This document shows, piece after piece, positions 11,133 to 20,592 of a stretch of DNA of 64,000 bases; positions within the stretch are counted from its first letter, which is position 1, and each line of letters begins with the position of its first letter. Both the position numbers and the translations under genes were made by a program. The notes under the pieces were generated by a model that was not told where the DNA came from, made no database searches, and worked only from the letters and a program-made list of their open reading frames with translations. Source of the DNA: Stentor roeselii. Its lineage: Eukaryota > Ciliophora > Heterotrichea > Heterotrichida > Stentoridae. The stretch lies in NCBI GenBank assembly GCA_006503475.1, contig RSEH01000227.1, positions 1 to 64,000 on the forward strand, read 5' to 3'.

Positions 11133-12532
11133 ATGAGTAAATCCAACCAAATCCCTCGAATTCCAAGCGAATCACATCAAGTCCGTCCAATTCAAGACTA
11201 CCTTCTTTCAAGATCCAGATCCAAGTCAAAAAAGCCTAAAAACCCAAGCGAATCCCTTTACAACGACGCAAAATCCCGCAGTCTCCGAAACAAAAGCCTC
11301 CAAAAATCAGTAAATTCAATCAGATCGAAGAAGAGATCCAAAAAAATGCAAACCAGCGAAAGTTGATCCAAAAGTCTCAGCAACTTTTCACATCAAAGCG
11401 AGTAAAAGAGTTAGAAGAAGTGATTCAAGCCTTTGAAGAACCTTCAGGGTTCATATCAAAACGTTCAATGTGCCAAGTGCTCGAGTCTCTTTCTTTGATC
11501 CTTCCAGTAAAAACAATTCAGGAGTCTTATGTGTTTAAAACGATTCGGGCCAAAGTGAAGAATTCAATTGAAGAAGAGTCTTTGATGAGTTTACTTTGGT
11601 CTTTTCTTAGTCCTCCAAATGATGACTATATTATCAAAGAATTGCTTTATGATTTTCTAGCTATCTTGATGGATAGGACTTGTGATGTGGCTTCTAGGGT
11701 TGATGATTTGAAAAGACTTGAAAAATGCATCGGGTCTGTTAATGACTCGTCACCTAAGGACCGCGGGGACCATATGAAGCTTATCAAAGAGTTCGAAAAT
11801 CTAATGGATCGCAGGAAAGTCCTTGGATTTCGCAGGAAAGAAGACTGCCCATCTGAAAAAATGTTCTCGTTTCAGCCTGAAACTAATAAAGATACTTCTA
11901 ATACAGATCGAAAAACTGGACTTGAAAGACTTGAAGCTTTGTATCATGACTTTCAAGAGAAAGAAGATAAAATCTTGAGTTCGAAACTTAATGCTTTGGA
12001 AGCTGAACTTAGTGAGTGCACTTTTACACCTTGTATATTAGAGAAGAAATTTGAGAAGAGAGAAAATTGGGTTAAAGAGAAGGAAAGGGAACCCAGTTAT
12101 CAGGAAGCTTTAGAGGCTCAAGAAAGAAAAGAGTGCACCTTCCACCCTTCCATAATAAAAAATCGACCAGATCTTGAAACCGGTATAGAAAAACCACGAG
12201 GATTCGAAAAATTTGTAGAAATGCAAAGAAAAGCTCAAATCGAAAAATTAGAGAAAATTGAACTCGAAAGCACCCCAAGAGGTGAAAATTATGAAAAATT
12301 CAAAAATCTAAAGCCTTGTCCGCCAAGTTTCCTCTCCCGACAAAAAGAAGAACGTCAAATAAAAATGTACATCGACGTAAACCTAGGCCAAGGGCGCAAA
12401 GGTAAAATAGCAATCCGGGAGCAAGACGATCCTGACTCCCTCGCATCAAACTTCTGTAAAATCTTCCATTTAAGCCAAGACTACGAAATCAGCCTATCCC
12501 AAGAAATCAAAGACCAATTAAAAGACTTATAA
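11133..12532 (+). CDS. Two-exon structural protein with ECTF-P motifs, function unknown
   Basis: Two overlapping frames (start 11133, or less likely 11103; stop 12532) join into one protein if a 14-nt GT-AG segment at 11310-11323 is removed. The join reads LQKS then IEEEIQKNANQRK, continuing the helical character. Without it, exon 1 ends at a TGA at 11364. Exon 2 has two related motifs, ECTFTP and ECTFHPSI, typical of a ciliate/protist family of cytoskeletal coiled-coil proteins. The last about 60 residues (VNLGQGRKGKIAIREQDDP and following) resemble a small ubiquitin-like or PB1-like fold that recurs at the C terminus of protist coiled-coil proteins; this is a weak assignment. It ends 7 bp from the stop of the convergent DHHC gene. 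Confidence 0.8.
11310..11323 (+). other. Candidate 14-nt spliceosomal intron
   Basis: The sequence GTAAATTCAATCAG begins with GTAA and ends with CAG. Removal restores the reading frame between the two halves of the gene at 11133-12532. Its last seven bases (CAATCAG) fit the pattern YA(A/C)NYAG shared by the other introns in this window. A 1-bp assembly deletion in a 15-nt intron is the main alternative. Confidence 0.6.
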
Positions 12533-12539
12533 CTTAGAA

Positions 12540-13520
12540 TTATTTCCCTCTGGTAACTTCCCAAACAATAAAATACTTCGGAATTCTCCTACAACAATTA
12601 TTGTAAAGATTGCTAACAATCCCATTCGAAAAAGGACTTCCAAGTCGTTTATCAAGTCCCTTTAAATAAGAAATTTTATTCCAGCTTAAAAATTCCCAAG
12701 TTGTCAAATTGATACTAGCGAGGTACAAATGAAACCCGATAAGTCCTCCGACCATAACAATAAAAATCGCAAGTAAAACAGCAAGTGAAAGATTTAGCCA
12801 ATTAACAAGAAACCATCTAAAAACACTTCCAGGATTATCAATACTTTTCAAGTCCTTCTTAATCATTACAAGTAAAAAAGTCCACAAAAGTTGTATCATC
12901 TGAATCACTAAATAAAAGTAAAAACTTTTCTTATTCTTTTCTCCAATACAAACACCCAGCCATGGACAATGATGATCTTGAGTGGCGACACATCTTCCAC
13001 AATCTCTGCAATGTTTTGTACGAATCGGTTGATCAATTTTGCATATCATGCAATGTCGAATTTCCACTATTTGTATATCGTCAACATTTGAAACTTCAAT
13101 ATGATTCTGAGTATTTTCTTTTTCTTCTTCATGGTCTGATCGATTCGTGTTCACCACATGTGGACTTACTTCTGATGACATTACTGGAGGTTCTAATTGT
13201 TTGTCTTGTTTTTTTATAATGAGTTGTCTTTGATTTTTCACGGCTTCTATTTCAAAGCTGACAGATCTTTCATCTGAAGCTTTGAATCCCAGTGATTTCC
13301 CTTGAGATATCAAGTCTTGAATAGTGACGAAACCGGGACTTGACTGACTTGCGAAGAAATAAACGAGAAATGAAAAAATATTGAAGCTGATATAACTGAG
13401 AGTGTGAATTGACCTGAAGTTCCTTAGGTCACTGCAGGCTAAGAACATGCAAAGTAAAACAATTACCTGAAAGACAAGCATAAAACTAGGAGTACTGAGA
13501 TCTGAATAACTTTTACTCAT
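12540..13520 (-). CDS. DHHC-type protein S-palmitoyltransferase
   Basis: About 326 residues from the Met at 13520 (MSKSYSDL); an in-frame upstream Met at 13580 would overlap the divergent gene and is less likely. The Cys-rich core IRTKHCRDCGRC-x5-DHHCPWLGVCIG is complete, with the catalytic DHHC cysteine. Four hydrophobic segments are present, two before the core and two after it, as usual for the family. The TTxE motif (TTWEF) follows the last membrane span. The enzyme transfers fatty acyl chains to cysteines of cytosolic or membrane proteins. Only 10 bp separate its start from the ATG of the divergent gene at 13531, and 7 bp separate its stop from the convergent gene. Confidence 0.95.
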   Translation of the reverse strand: MSKSYSDLSTPSFMLVFQVIVLLCMFLACSDLRNFRSIHTLSYISFNIFSFLVYFFASQSSPGFVTIQDLISQGKSLGFKASDERSVSFEIEAVKNQRQLIIKKQDKQLEPPVMSSEVSPHVVNTNRSDHEEEKENTQNHIEVSNVDDIQIVEIRHCMICKIDQPIRTKHCRDCGRCVATQDHHCPWLGVCIGEKNKKSFYFYLVIQMIQLLWTFLLVMIKKDLKSIDNPGSVFRWFLVNWLNLSLAVLLAIFIVMVGGLIGFHLYLASINLTTWEFLSWNKISYLKGLDKRLGSPFSNGIVSNLYNNCCRRIPKYFIVWEVTRGK

Positions 13521-13530
13521 AGTAAATATT

Positions 13531-16277
13531 ATGAATTTAGTTAAAATGAACTCAAGAAATATCAACTTGCCAACTAACACCCTGGTGAGACATTCTTCTC
13601 AATCAGGACTATCAACAAAGGTAAAGCCTGCAAGTTCTAACCAGTCCTGCAAGAAACTGAGTAATTTAAGCAGTTCGACTAAAGTGAGTCATCAAATTCA
13701 AAATGAACTTTCAGTTCACGTCTTACTCACCCCGAAGCAGTCATCAACTCCCAGTGAAAGCAAGTTTGTGATGAAGGAAAGTCCGATTGAACTACTCACT
13801 CACATCACTTCTCCTAAAAAACTTCCAACAAAACTGGCAAGTCTTAGTCAATTCGAACTCACTCAAGAACTATCCGGGTTAGGCACACCTGCGACTAGAA
13901 AAGATGTGGAAGAGTTAAAAGGATGGCTTAATACAATGCTTTTAAAAGCCATGGACTTTAGTAATAGTCCTGAAAGTTTATATGAAACGACAAATTTAAT
14001 ATATAAAGTCTGCTTTCAAGAAATCATCAGACAAGTCAAGGTTCAATGTCGTGAACGAGGAGATCTTATTAAACTCATTTGGGAAACTTATCAACAACTT
14101 TTTTTACAAGCTTTGAAATTAACACAAGCCAAACAAGACTTCCTCGAATCTCAACACTTGAAAAATTTAGTCGATCTTCAACAGTCAAATGAAAAACAAG
14201 TAAATGATCTTTTAAAAATCATCGGCGAGACTAAAAAGGAAAATACTCGACTTACTCGAGATTTAAAGCAAAAAGAAGAAGCTTATGAGCAAAAGTTCCA
14301 TAAAGAAATGAAGATGTTGCAGGTGTTAGACGTTTTTAAACAGCAATACGCTCGTATCAAGGAAGAGCTGTTGACTGTGAAAGAAGAATACCGAATCACG
14401 AAGATTAAATTTGAAAATCTTCAAAATATTTCAAATAAAGCTGAACAAAAATTCAAGAAAAAGTCAATTCATGTGATTCAACAGGTCATTGCAAAAGAAC
14501 CTCTCATGCAGTATAAAGGCAATGAAGATGATCAACAGGTGATTAAAAGTCATCTTCTCAATGGTAAAGCTAATTAGAACAACTACTTCAAGACTACTTC
14601 ACACGTCCTGACTTCAAAGACCAGGAAACTTCCACCGCAACTCAATCCTTCAGCAACTCCTCAACAAGCACCTCAGTTGAAGACCTCTGCGGTGACAGTA
14701 TCGGAGTAAAAATGCGTAAAAAGCGCCTTTCTAAAATTTCAGTAACCAGTCATATTTCAGTTTCACCTTCCAATGATTCAATAGTAGAGCTAAACAACAT
14801 TTTAGACAAAAACGAGTTTTTAGAGTCAGAATTAAAGAAAAAACATGTTTTCGTTAAAAAAATGCTTCAAAACATGAACCAGGTAGTTATTACTTAGAAC
14901 ATCAACTACGAAATGACCCGGCAAGAACTTCCTCATAACAATATCTTAGATGCAGTTTCTTCAGGCATCAGTCGAGCCCTTACTTTAATTTCAGCTTCGC
15001 CTTTAGAAGCCATGAAAGAAATCCCTGACCACAGCGAAACTGAAGAAAAAGCGAAAAAACTCTTAATGAACATCATCGGCAGTGAAGAAGAAAAAATGAT
15101 TTACTCAGAACATGAAATCGTTGCTTCTATGATGATAAGAAAAATAGGAATGACTCCAGCTTATAAACTTCGACATGCAATGTTTAAAAAAATGCTTTTG
15201 AAGTTAATTTCTGTGTTTTATGATGAAAAAAACAAGGAACCCTCTTCGAAGATAGAATACGGGGTTTATGTCTACTCGTGTCTTATGAAAAAGTACATGA
15301 TGAAAAAAGCTGCTCAGAATAGATTCAAACATCTTTTGTCCAGTTGTGTCAAATATAAAAACATCAACCGTGTCAGGATCTTTGGAAGGTTTATAGGTCT
15401 TTATGGCGCTTTTGACTTAAATGACTTAAACTTTTACCTCACAAATGCAGCGAATTTAAAAGCAGGTCTCACTGGAAAGTTGTTTTTAAACCTGGATAAC
15501 GCCGAACAACACTTTACTCAATATGGCCGTTGTTTAGAATGCTTGAAATTCGTGTCTAAATCTTTTCCTCCAGCTGAGGTGCAAGACCTTCACCGAAAGC
15601 TTGACATGATGAAAACAGTGGAAAAAACTTCTAGAATCACAGTAGTCGACATTGACGAATTCCTTGAAATAGTGATTGAAAAGCTTCATTCTCATAAAAA
15701 TGAAAGTTATACTTTTCTTAAATATATTTATGACTCTGCCGATGTAATTTTTAAACAGCTTAATGAAGATGGGTATCTTCAACATCGAGAATTTTCTATT
15801 CTTGTTAGGAACTTGTCAAGCGTTTCAGCTGATGAAGGGAAAAAACTATTTGAAGCCTTTGCTGAGAATTTTTTGTCGGAAAATGATGCTGAAGTTAGAG
15901 CGATTTCTTTGGAAAATTTTGTGGAACTTAACTCGACTCATTTGATTTTTCACCCTGAGAAGGTTTTTCAGTTCACTGGAGTGAAAAGTGATGCTGAAGC
16001 TGAAGAGAAACTTGAAAGTCTTCATGATGAAAATGAGTTGGAGGTCAGGTTGAATGAGATTCAGTGGAGACTTAGTGAAAGTAAGGAACTTGGAGAATAT
16101 CAGGAAGAATTTTCTAATTTGCTTGAGACTTTAAGAGTGAAGATTTATAGTAAGACTAGCAATCCTAGGTCTGTATGGCTTTGCTTGAGACTTTTGGAGG
16201 AGGAGTCGAAGATTTTGTTGATAAATGACAGGCTGAATGAGTTACTTCCAAAATTCGCTCAAACTATCCTGTATTAA
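13531..16277 (+). CDS. Large three-exon helical protein, function unknown
   Basis: Three frames join through two tiny introns (14564-14577 and 14883-14897) into one protein of about 905 residues. The start is the ATG at 13531 or 13546 (MNSRNINLP). Exon 1 has a Ser-rich disordered N terminus, then helical coiled coil (QKEEAYEQKFHKEMK). Exon 2 is short and Ser/Thr-rich. Exon 3 is a globular helical region of about 455 residues; a segment with DEFLEIVIEKL and a following FKQLNEDGYLQHREF could be degenerate EF-hands. No known enzyme motif was found. Reading exon 2 in the post-splice frame gives EQLLQDYFTRPDFKDQETS, which is plausible coding sequence. The next gene begins 24 bp downstream on the same strand. 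Confidence 0.8.
14564..14577 (+). other. Candidate 14-nt spliceosomal intron
   Basis: The sequence GTAAAGCTAATTAG starts GTAA and ends TAATTAG. Reading through it gives an immediate TAG. Removing exactly 14 nt (not 15) shifts to a frame that stays open through 14578-14711 and into the next exon. The unshifted frame stops at 14706. Confidence 0.65.
14883..14897 (+). other. 15-nt spliceosomal intron
   Basis: The sequence GTAGTTATTACTTAG ends in an in-frame TAG. Its removal joins MNQ to NINYEMTRQELP in the same frame, linking exon 2 and exon 3. The length of 15 nt is the modal intron length known for heterotrich ciliates. Confidence 0.85.
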
Positions 16278-16301
16278 ATTCTTCCATATTTTATTAAACC
16301 A

Positions 16302-17873
16302 ATGCATAAATCTTCCCGTTCCAGTCTGCCCTCTTCCAACTCTCCCGAGTCACGAAAAAAGCTAGTCCTTCAAACTCCGAAGCACAAACACACGAATTCT
16401 CTAATCACTCCAAAAACTTCCCAATCAAGACTAATCTCAGCCATATCTTCATCAGGATCAAAATCAAAGAGCAAGCTTTCCCTAAGCAAGCTATCCTCTC
16501 CAAGTTCAGCTCTTAGCAAGTTAACGAGTCGTCACAAGCACACATTTAGTGAAACTATTCCTTCAACCACTAAGAATTCGAAAATAATCAAAAGGAAACC
16601 TGGAGCGTCTCCTGAAAAGAAAATGGTCTGGAAGACTGTAAAACTTCCAATTACTTGTGAAGTGGCTTTGAAACAGTTTTCAATGTTTTTGTCCTCTTTT
16701 GAAACGACTGAGATTTTAGGGTATTCTGAGATTTTTTACATGGCGCATTCGATCATGAAGGCGAAGTTGTCGACTGTGAATAATTCTGGATTTGATGATG
16801 ATAAAGGAGATTATAGGATTATTGTTGGAGATCATATATGTTTTAGGTATGAAATCAAAAGTTTACTTGGAAAGGGAAGCTTTGGACAGGTTGTTAAGGT
16901 TTTTGATCATAAGGAAAAAATAGAACTGGCTGTTAAGATTATTAAGAATCGGCCTAGGTTTCATCAGCAAGCCCTTGAAGAAATCGAGATTCTAACCTAC
17001 TTAAAAGACAAAGACCCAGACAACAACTACTCAATAGTGCACATAAAAGACCACTTCACATTCCGAAAGCACGCAATTCTAATCTTCGAGCTTCTAAGTA
17101 TTGACCTTTACCAATTCATAAAACTAACAAAATTCCAAGGTCTTTCCCAACACCTAATAAGAAAATTCGCTCTTCAAGTTCTTCAAGCCTTGCGCCTTTG
17201 CGATCGTTACAAAATAATCCACTGCGACCTGAAACCCGAGAACATCCTTCTGACATCTTCGGTTGACACGAACGTGAAAGTGATTGATTTCGGTTCTGCT
17301 TGTTTTTACGAGAAAAGAATGTACACTTACATTCAAAGTCGTTTTTACCGCGCACCAGAGATTATTCTTGGACTGTCTTACACGACTTCCATCGATATCT
17401 GGAGCTTTGGATGTATTTTAGTCGAACTTTACACAGGTCGACCACTTTTCCCTGGTGAAAATGAAGCTGAGCAAATTCAGTGCATGATGGAAGTTCTTGG
17501 AATACCTGATATGGTCTTGCTTAGAAAAGGAACTCGTGTTAAGTTATTCTTCGATGACAGTCTTCAGCCGAAAATCGTGCAGAACTCGAAAGGGAAGAAA
17601 AGAATTCCAGGAAGTAAAAGTTTGAATGAAATTTTAATTGGAGCTGAAGAAGGGTTCATTGATTTAGTCAGGCAGTGTCTTGAGTGGGACTATCATAAAA
17701 GAATTTCACCTGATGAGGCTTTACTGCATGAATGGATGCAGGAAGCTTGTCCAACTCCCACTTCGAAAAGAAGATTGAAACATACTAGGACTACTAGTGA
17801 TACGAGTTTCTTGAAAATACCTCAAAGGTTTGATAAGTTGAGTAATTATATTGAAGGACCTGCTGGTCTTTAG
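16302..17873 (+). CDS. DYRK-family dual-specificity protein kinase
   Basis: 523 residues. The N-terminal about 150 residues are Ser/Lys-rich and disordered. A DYRK-homology-like stretch follows (near EILGYSEIFYMA). The kinase domain has a glycine loop LLGKGSFGQVVKV, the catalytic Lys in LAVKII, the catalytic loop HCDLKPEN (HCD instead of HRD is usual for DYRKs), DFGSAC, and the activation segment YTYIQSRFYRAPEIILG with the Y-x-Y pair that DYRKs autophosphorylate, near residue 342. All catalytic residues are present, so it should be active on Ser/Thr. The stop is TAG. The last codons are the first part of a 66-68 bp unit that is tandemly repeated up to the start of the next gene. Confidence 0.96.
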   Translation: MHKSSRSSLPSSNSPESRKKLVLQTPKHKHTNSLITPKTSQSRLISAISSSGSKSKSKLSLSKLSSPSSALSKLTSRHKHTFSETIPSTTKNSKIIKRKPGASPEKKMVWKTVKLPITCEVALKQFSMFLSSFETTEILGYSEIFYMAHSIMKAKLSTVNNSGFDDDKGDYRIIVGDHICFRYEIKSLLGKGSFGQVVKVFDHKEKIELAVKIIKNRPRFHQQALEEIEILTYLKDKDPDNNYSIVHIKDHFTFRKHAILIFELLSIDLYQFIKLTKFQGLSQHLIRKFALQVLQALRLCDRYKIIHCDLKPENILLTSSVDTNVKVIDFGSACFYEKRMYTYIQSRFYRAPEIILGLSYTTSIDIWSFGCILVELYTGRPLFPGENEAEQIQCMMEVLGIPDMVLLRKGTRVKLFFDDSLQPKIVQNSKGKKRIPGSKSLNEILIGAEEGFIDLVRQCLEWDYHKRISPDEALLHEWMQEACPTPTSKRRLKHTRTTSDTSFLKIPQRFDKLSNYIEGPAGL

Positions 17874-18064
17874 GATAATATTTATAGTTGAATTAATTGT
17901 TTTTGAGAGTTTTATGGAGTTTTTATATTGTTGGTCTTTTGGATAATATTTTTGTTGAATTAATTGTTGTTGAGGGTTTATGGAGTCGTTATATTGTTGG
18001 TCTTTAGGATAATATTTATTGTTGATTTGATTGTTGTTGAGGGTTATGGAGTTATAATTATTGA
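17864..18064. repeat. Tandem triplication spanning the DYRK gene 3' end
   Basis: Three copies of a 66-68 bp unit start at 17864, 17932 and 17998. Copy 1 begins inside the final codons of the DYRK gene and contains its TAG stop. Copies 2 and 3 fill the whole intergenic space, and copy 3 runs to the base before the ATG of the next gene at 18065. The copies differ at scattered sites, so the event is not brand new. Confidence 0.88.
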
Positions 18065-18541
18065 ATGGATCGAATTCAACGAGGATATTATTTGAGAGTT
18101 TTTGGAACTGAAAGGAAAATAAGAAATTTTGATATGAATAGGAATGGATTTCTGGAAGGGAGGAAAAAGTTTAAAATTAGACAAGTTTCGAAAAGGTCGC
18201 TTTCAGAAAAAATTAAGGGGCAGGAAAGTTACTTTTTTCATGTTGGGGTTCTGAAAAAGGTTGTTTTTAGAAAGGTTAGAAGTGTTTGGGAAGGAAATGA
18301 TTGGAATAAACCTCGTGATCAGTGGTTACAGAAACATGTTAGTTCTGTTTTTTTTGATAAGCAGTTGAATAGAAGAGAGTATTTTTTACATGAACTGAAT
18401 GAAAATAGGTTCAATGTTTTTGATAGAATGCCTATTATTTCTTCAAAGTATCGGAAAGTCAATGTTCCTAATATGGACAAGTTGTTAAAACGAAAAGATA
18501 TATGGGCTACTAATAATGTTGAAAATAGGTTTAGAAGTTAG
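18065..18541 (+). CDS. SHIPPO-like cilium-associated protein, short paralog
   Basis: 158 residues. Its C-terminal half clearly matches the protein at 21833-22612: LNRREYFLHELNENRF here versus IPRREHFVKELNENRF there, followed in both by F-D-x-M-P, S-K-Y and V-P-(N/D). The family resembles ciliate proteins of the STPGR/SHIPPO type that line microtubules, because the longer paralog also carries PPGYYN. This is a moderate inference. This copy lacks the N- and C-terminal extensions of the longer one. It starts directly at the end of a tandem repeat derived from the upstream DYRK gene, so its promoter must lie within that repeat or the DYRK gene. Confidence 0.75.
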   Translation: MDRIQRGYYLRVFGTERKIRNFDMNRNGFLEGRKKFKIRQVSKRSLSEKIKGQESYFFHVGVLKKVVFRKVRSVWEGNDWNKPRDQWLQKHVSSVFFDKQLNRREYFLHELNENRFNVFDRMPIISSKYRKVNVPNMDKLLKRKDIWATNNVENRFRS

Positions 18542-19006
18542 AAAATTTTATCTTTAGAGTAAAAAGTACTATAAATTGTTGTTTAAAGAAATAAAATTAT
18601 GAGTGTCCAATCACAATACGGATGCACCTTTCTATCGAAAAAAAAAATTCAGAATTTAAAAAGCTAAAATATTATCAATCATTCTTAATCTGTATACCCT
18701 TTCTATCTAGAAAACTCAAAAAATACTTCAAAATAATAAAATCCAAAATATGATCATAACCCTAAACATTTGATTCCCTTTCCTTCTCACAATCCACATT
18801 CCAATTCTTCCACAAGTTCCCATTCCTCATTCCTAAAAAACCTAACTTTTTCAAACCCAAAACCTTTAAACCTTCCCATCATCCAACCCAAATCCCTCAA
18901 CACCCACAAACCTTAATAACTAAAAACATTCACCCAAATTCAAACTCCACCCAAAAAATCTCCTAAAATCCTTCAACATTCTAATAATCCTCCAGTAATA
19001 AATCCC
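18542..19006 (+). promoter_or_regulatory. Intergenic region with G-free upstream tract
   Basis: The first about 230 bp show nothing definite. From 18781 to 19006 the plus strand contains only about two G in 226 bases while C is frequent (many CCC, TCC and ACC). This tract ends at the ATG of the PH/papain-fold gene. I interpret it as promoter or leader sequence with a marked strand skew. Confidence 0.5.
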
Positions 19007-20011
19007 ATGAAGCACAACTACACAGAACCAGAGCTCGACTTAGACTCATCAATCTTCAGTGATCTTCAAACTCCAGAAACCGAAGTCAGTCGAATTTCAC
19101 TTCCATTGAAATCCGGTTGGTTAGAAAAAAGATCGACAGGACTAGTAAAGCGTTGGATTCGTCGATATTTCCATTTAGAAAGTCAAGAACTAAAATATTA
19201 CTACTCAGAATCCTGCAATAAACTTGGAGGAGTCCTCAACTTTAACCTTTTAACTGCTGAGGTCGAGGTAAAGAAGTCTTCTCTAATAATTCGCACATTA
19301 GGAGGAAAGCGAGCCTTTCACCTGAGAGGTTCCAATGAAAAAGAAGCAATCGACTGGGCATACGCGATAAGTCTTCACATCAACAGTGCAAATGGAAGAC
19401 GTTCAGTGATGTCAGTCGCTGAAAAGTCACATCACTGGAAATATTCCCGAATAAGTGAAAGTGAATTCAAGGCAACTGCTTGCACAGGTGACATCTTGTT
19501 GTTCAGGGGGAATGATGTCGTCTCAAAGATACAGAGATTTGTTACTGTCAGTCAGTATGATCATGTCGCTTTTATACTTAAGTACTCTAGTGGAAAGCTT
19601 GCTTTGTTGGAAGCTACTTCAGCTGATGGAGTCTCGATTTTGCCTTGGGATGAATTCAAGTTTTATCGGTTTGAACAACTTTATGAAAGACTTATTTATA
19701 GAAAATTGGATTTTGATCGTAGTCAAACTGCACTTAAGGCTCTTGAAATGTTTATTTTAAAGGTCCAGGGCAAAAAATATAGAATTTCTGCTGGAAAATT
19801 ATTGGCGAAAAGTTTGGATAAGGACCCTGGAAATAAAAGAGGATTTTTTTGTAGTGAATTGGTTGCTATGGCTCTTAAGGCGATTAGTGTATTGCCTGTT
19901 AACCCACCTGCTAGTAGATACTGGCCTGGGGACTTCGCTGATGAGAAAAATATACAGTTGGTTGGTGGAGCGACTTTGAACCCTGGACAGCTGATTGACT
20001 TTGATATTTAA
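19007..20011 (+). CDS. PH domain fused to permuted papain-fold (YiiX/C92-like) domain
   Basis: 334 residues. Residues about 34-130 form a PH domain (KSGWLEKRSTGLVKRWIRRYF, ending in the usual Trp helix EKEAIDWAYAISLHI), which suggests binding to phosphoinositide or a protein partner. Residues about 155-330 form a circularly permuted NlpC/P60-type papain fold as in YiiX: the DILLFRGND motif, the likely catalytic His186 in YDHVAFIL, and the likely nucleophile Cys282 in GFFCSELVAMAL. Members of this fold are amidases, peptidases or acyltransferases on lipids. A membrane-targeted lipid- or peptide-modifying enzyme is inferred. The stop codon overlaps an ATG at 20011, but that is not the likely start of the next gene. 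Confidence 0.85.
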   Translation: MKHNYTEPELDLDSSIFSDLQTPETEVSRISLPLKSGWLEKRSTGLVKRWIRRYFHLESQELKYYYSESCNKLGGVLNFNLLTAEVEVKKSSLIIRTLGGKRAFHLRGSNEKEAIDWAYAISLHINSANGRRSVMSVAEKSHHWKYSRISESEFKATACTGDILLFRGNDVVSKIQRFVTVSQYDHVAFILKYSSGKLALLEATSADGVSILPWDEFKFYRFEQLYERLIYRKLDFDRSQTALKALEMFILKVQGKKYRISAGKLLAKSLDKDPGNKRGFFCSELVAMALKAISVLPVNPPASRYWPGDFADEKNIQLVGGATLNPGQLIDFDI

Positions 20012-20082
20012 TGATAATGTATTGGTTTTTTGGACTGGGTGTTATTTGGTTTATTATACTAATTTATTATAAATATAGAATT

Positions 20083-20592
20083 ATGGAAGAAAATCAGTAT
20101 TCTCAAATTCCAGTGAAGTTCAATGAAAACTATATAAACTCTGTGGTGGCTGCACTTTGTGATGCCGTTCATAGAAGGGAAATTGGTGAGGCTCAGAAAT
20201 ACTTAGAGACATATTTTTATATCAAGCCTGCCTGTAAACTTTATTTATTAAATAACTCTACTCAAGAGCCGAATAAAAAGATATTGGATCAACAGATTTT
20301 AGATTACTTAAGCTCATCTTCAACATTAGATTCAACAACATCGTTACAGATTAACTTTGGTAATCAATCCTCATCCAATTTGACTTATTCACCTGGAATG
20401 CAAAGCACTATTGGGAATCAGACTATTCAAGCTGTTATTCAAAACACCTGTGCTTCGCTTGACCAGGTTAATAAAGAGATTTATGATAAGTTGATTAAGG
20501 CTGGGAATAATAGAAATGATGCTACTTATGCTGCCACTGGAGTGAGTACTATGGCCCAGGCCATTGAAAGACTTAAAAATAAGAAAAAGTAG
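20083..20592 (+). CDS. Small UBA-like protein, tandem paralog A
   Basis: About 169 residues from the Met at 20083 (MEENQYSQIP). The frame extends upstream to 20011, adding a hydrophobic leader, but the start of the paralog at 20927 (MEELPLKYN) aligns with 20083, so I choose that. The N-terminal helical part contains AQKYLETYFYIKPACKLYLLNN, shared with the paralog (AQMFLQYYMQLKPACLLTLQNN). A Ser/Thr/Gln-rich linker follows that the paralog lacks. The C-terminal about 40 residues (YDKLIKAGNNRNDATYAATG) look like a UBA domain, suggesting ubiquitin binding. The function is unknown. Confidence 0.75.
   Translation: MEENQYSQIPVKFNENYINSVVAALCDAVHRREIGEAQKYLETYFYIKPACKLYLLNNSTQEPNKKILDQQILDYLSSSSTLDSTTSLQINFGNQSSSNLTYSPGMQSTIGNQTIQAVIQNTCASLDQVNKEIYDKLIKAGNNRNDATYAATGVSTMAQAIERLKNKKK

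Noticed and set aside
20011-20082. Upstream start of the first UBA-like gene adding a hydrophobic leader
   Set aside because: The paralog begins at the position equal to 20083, and the ATG at 20011 overlaps the previous stop codon.
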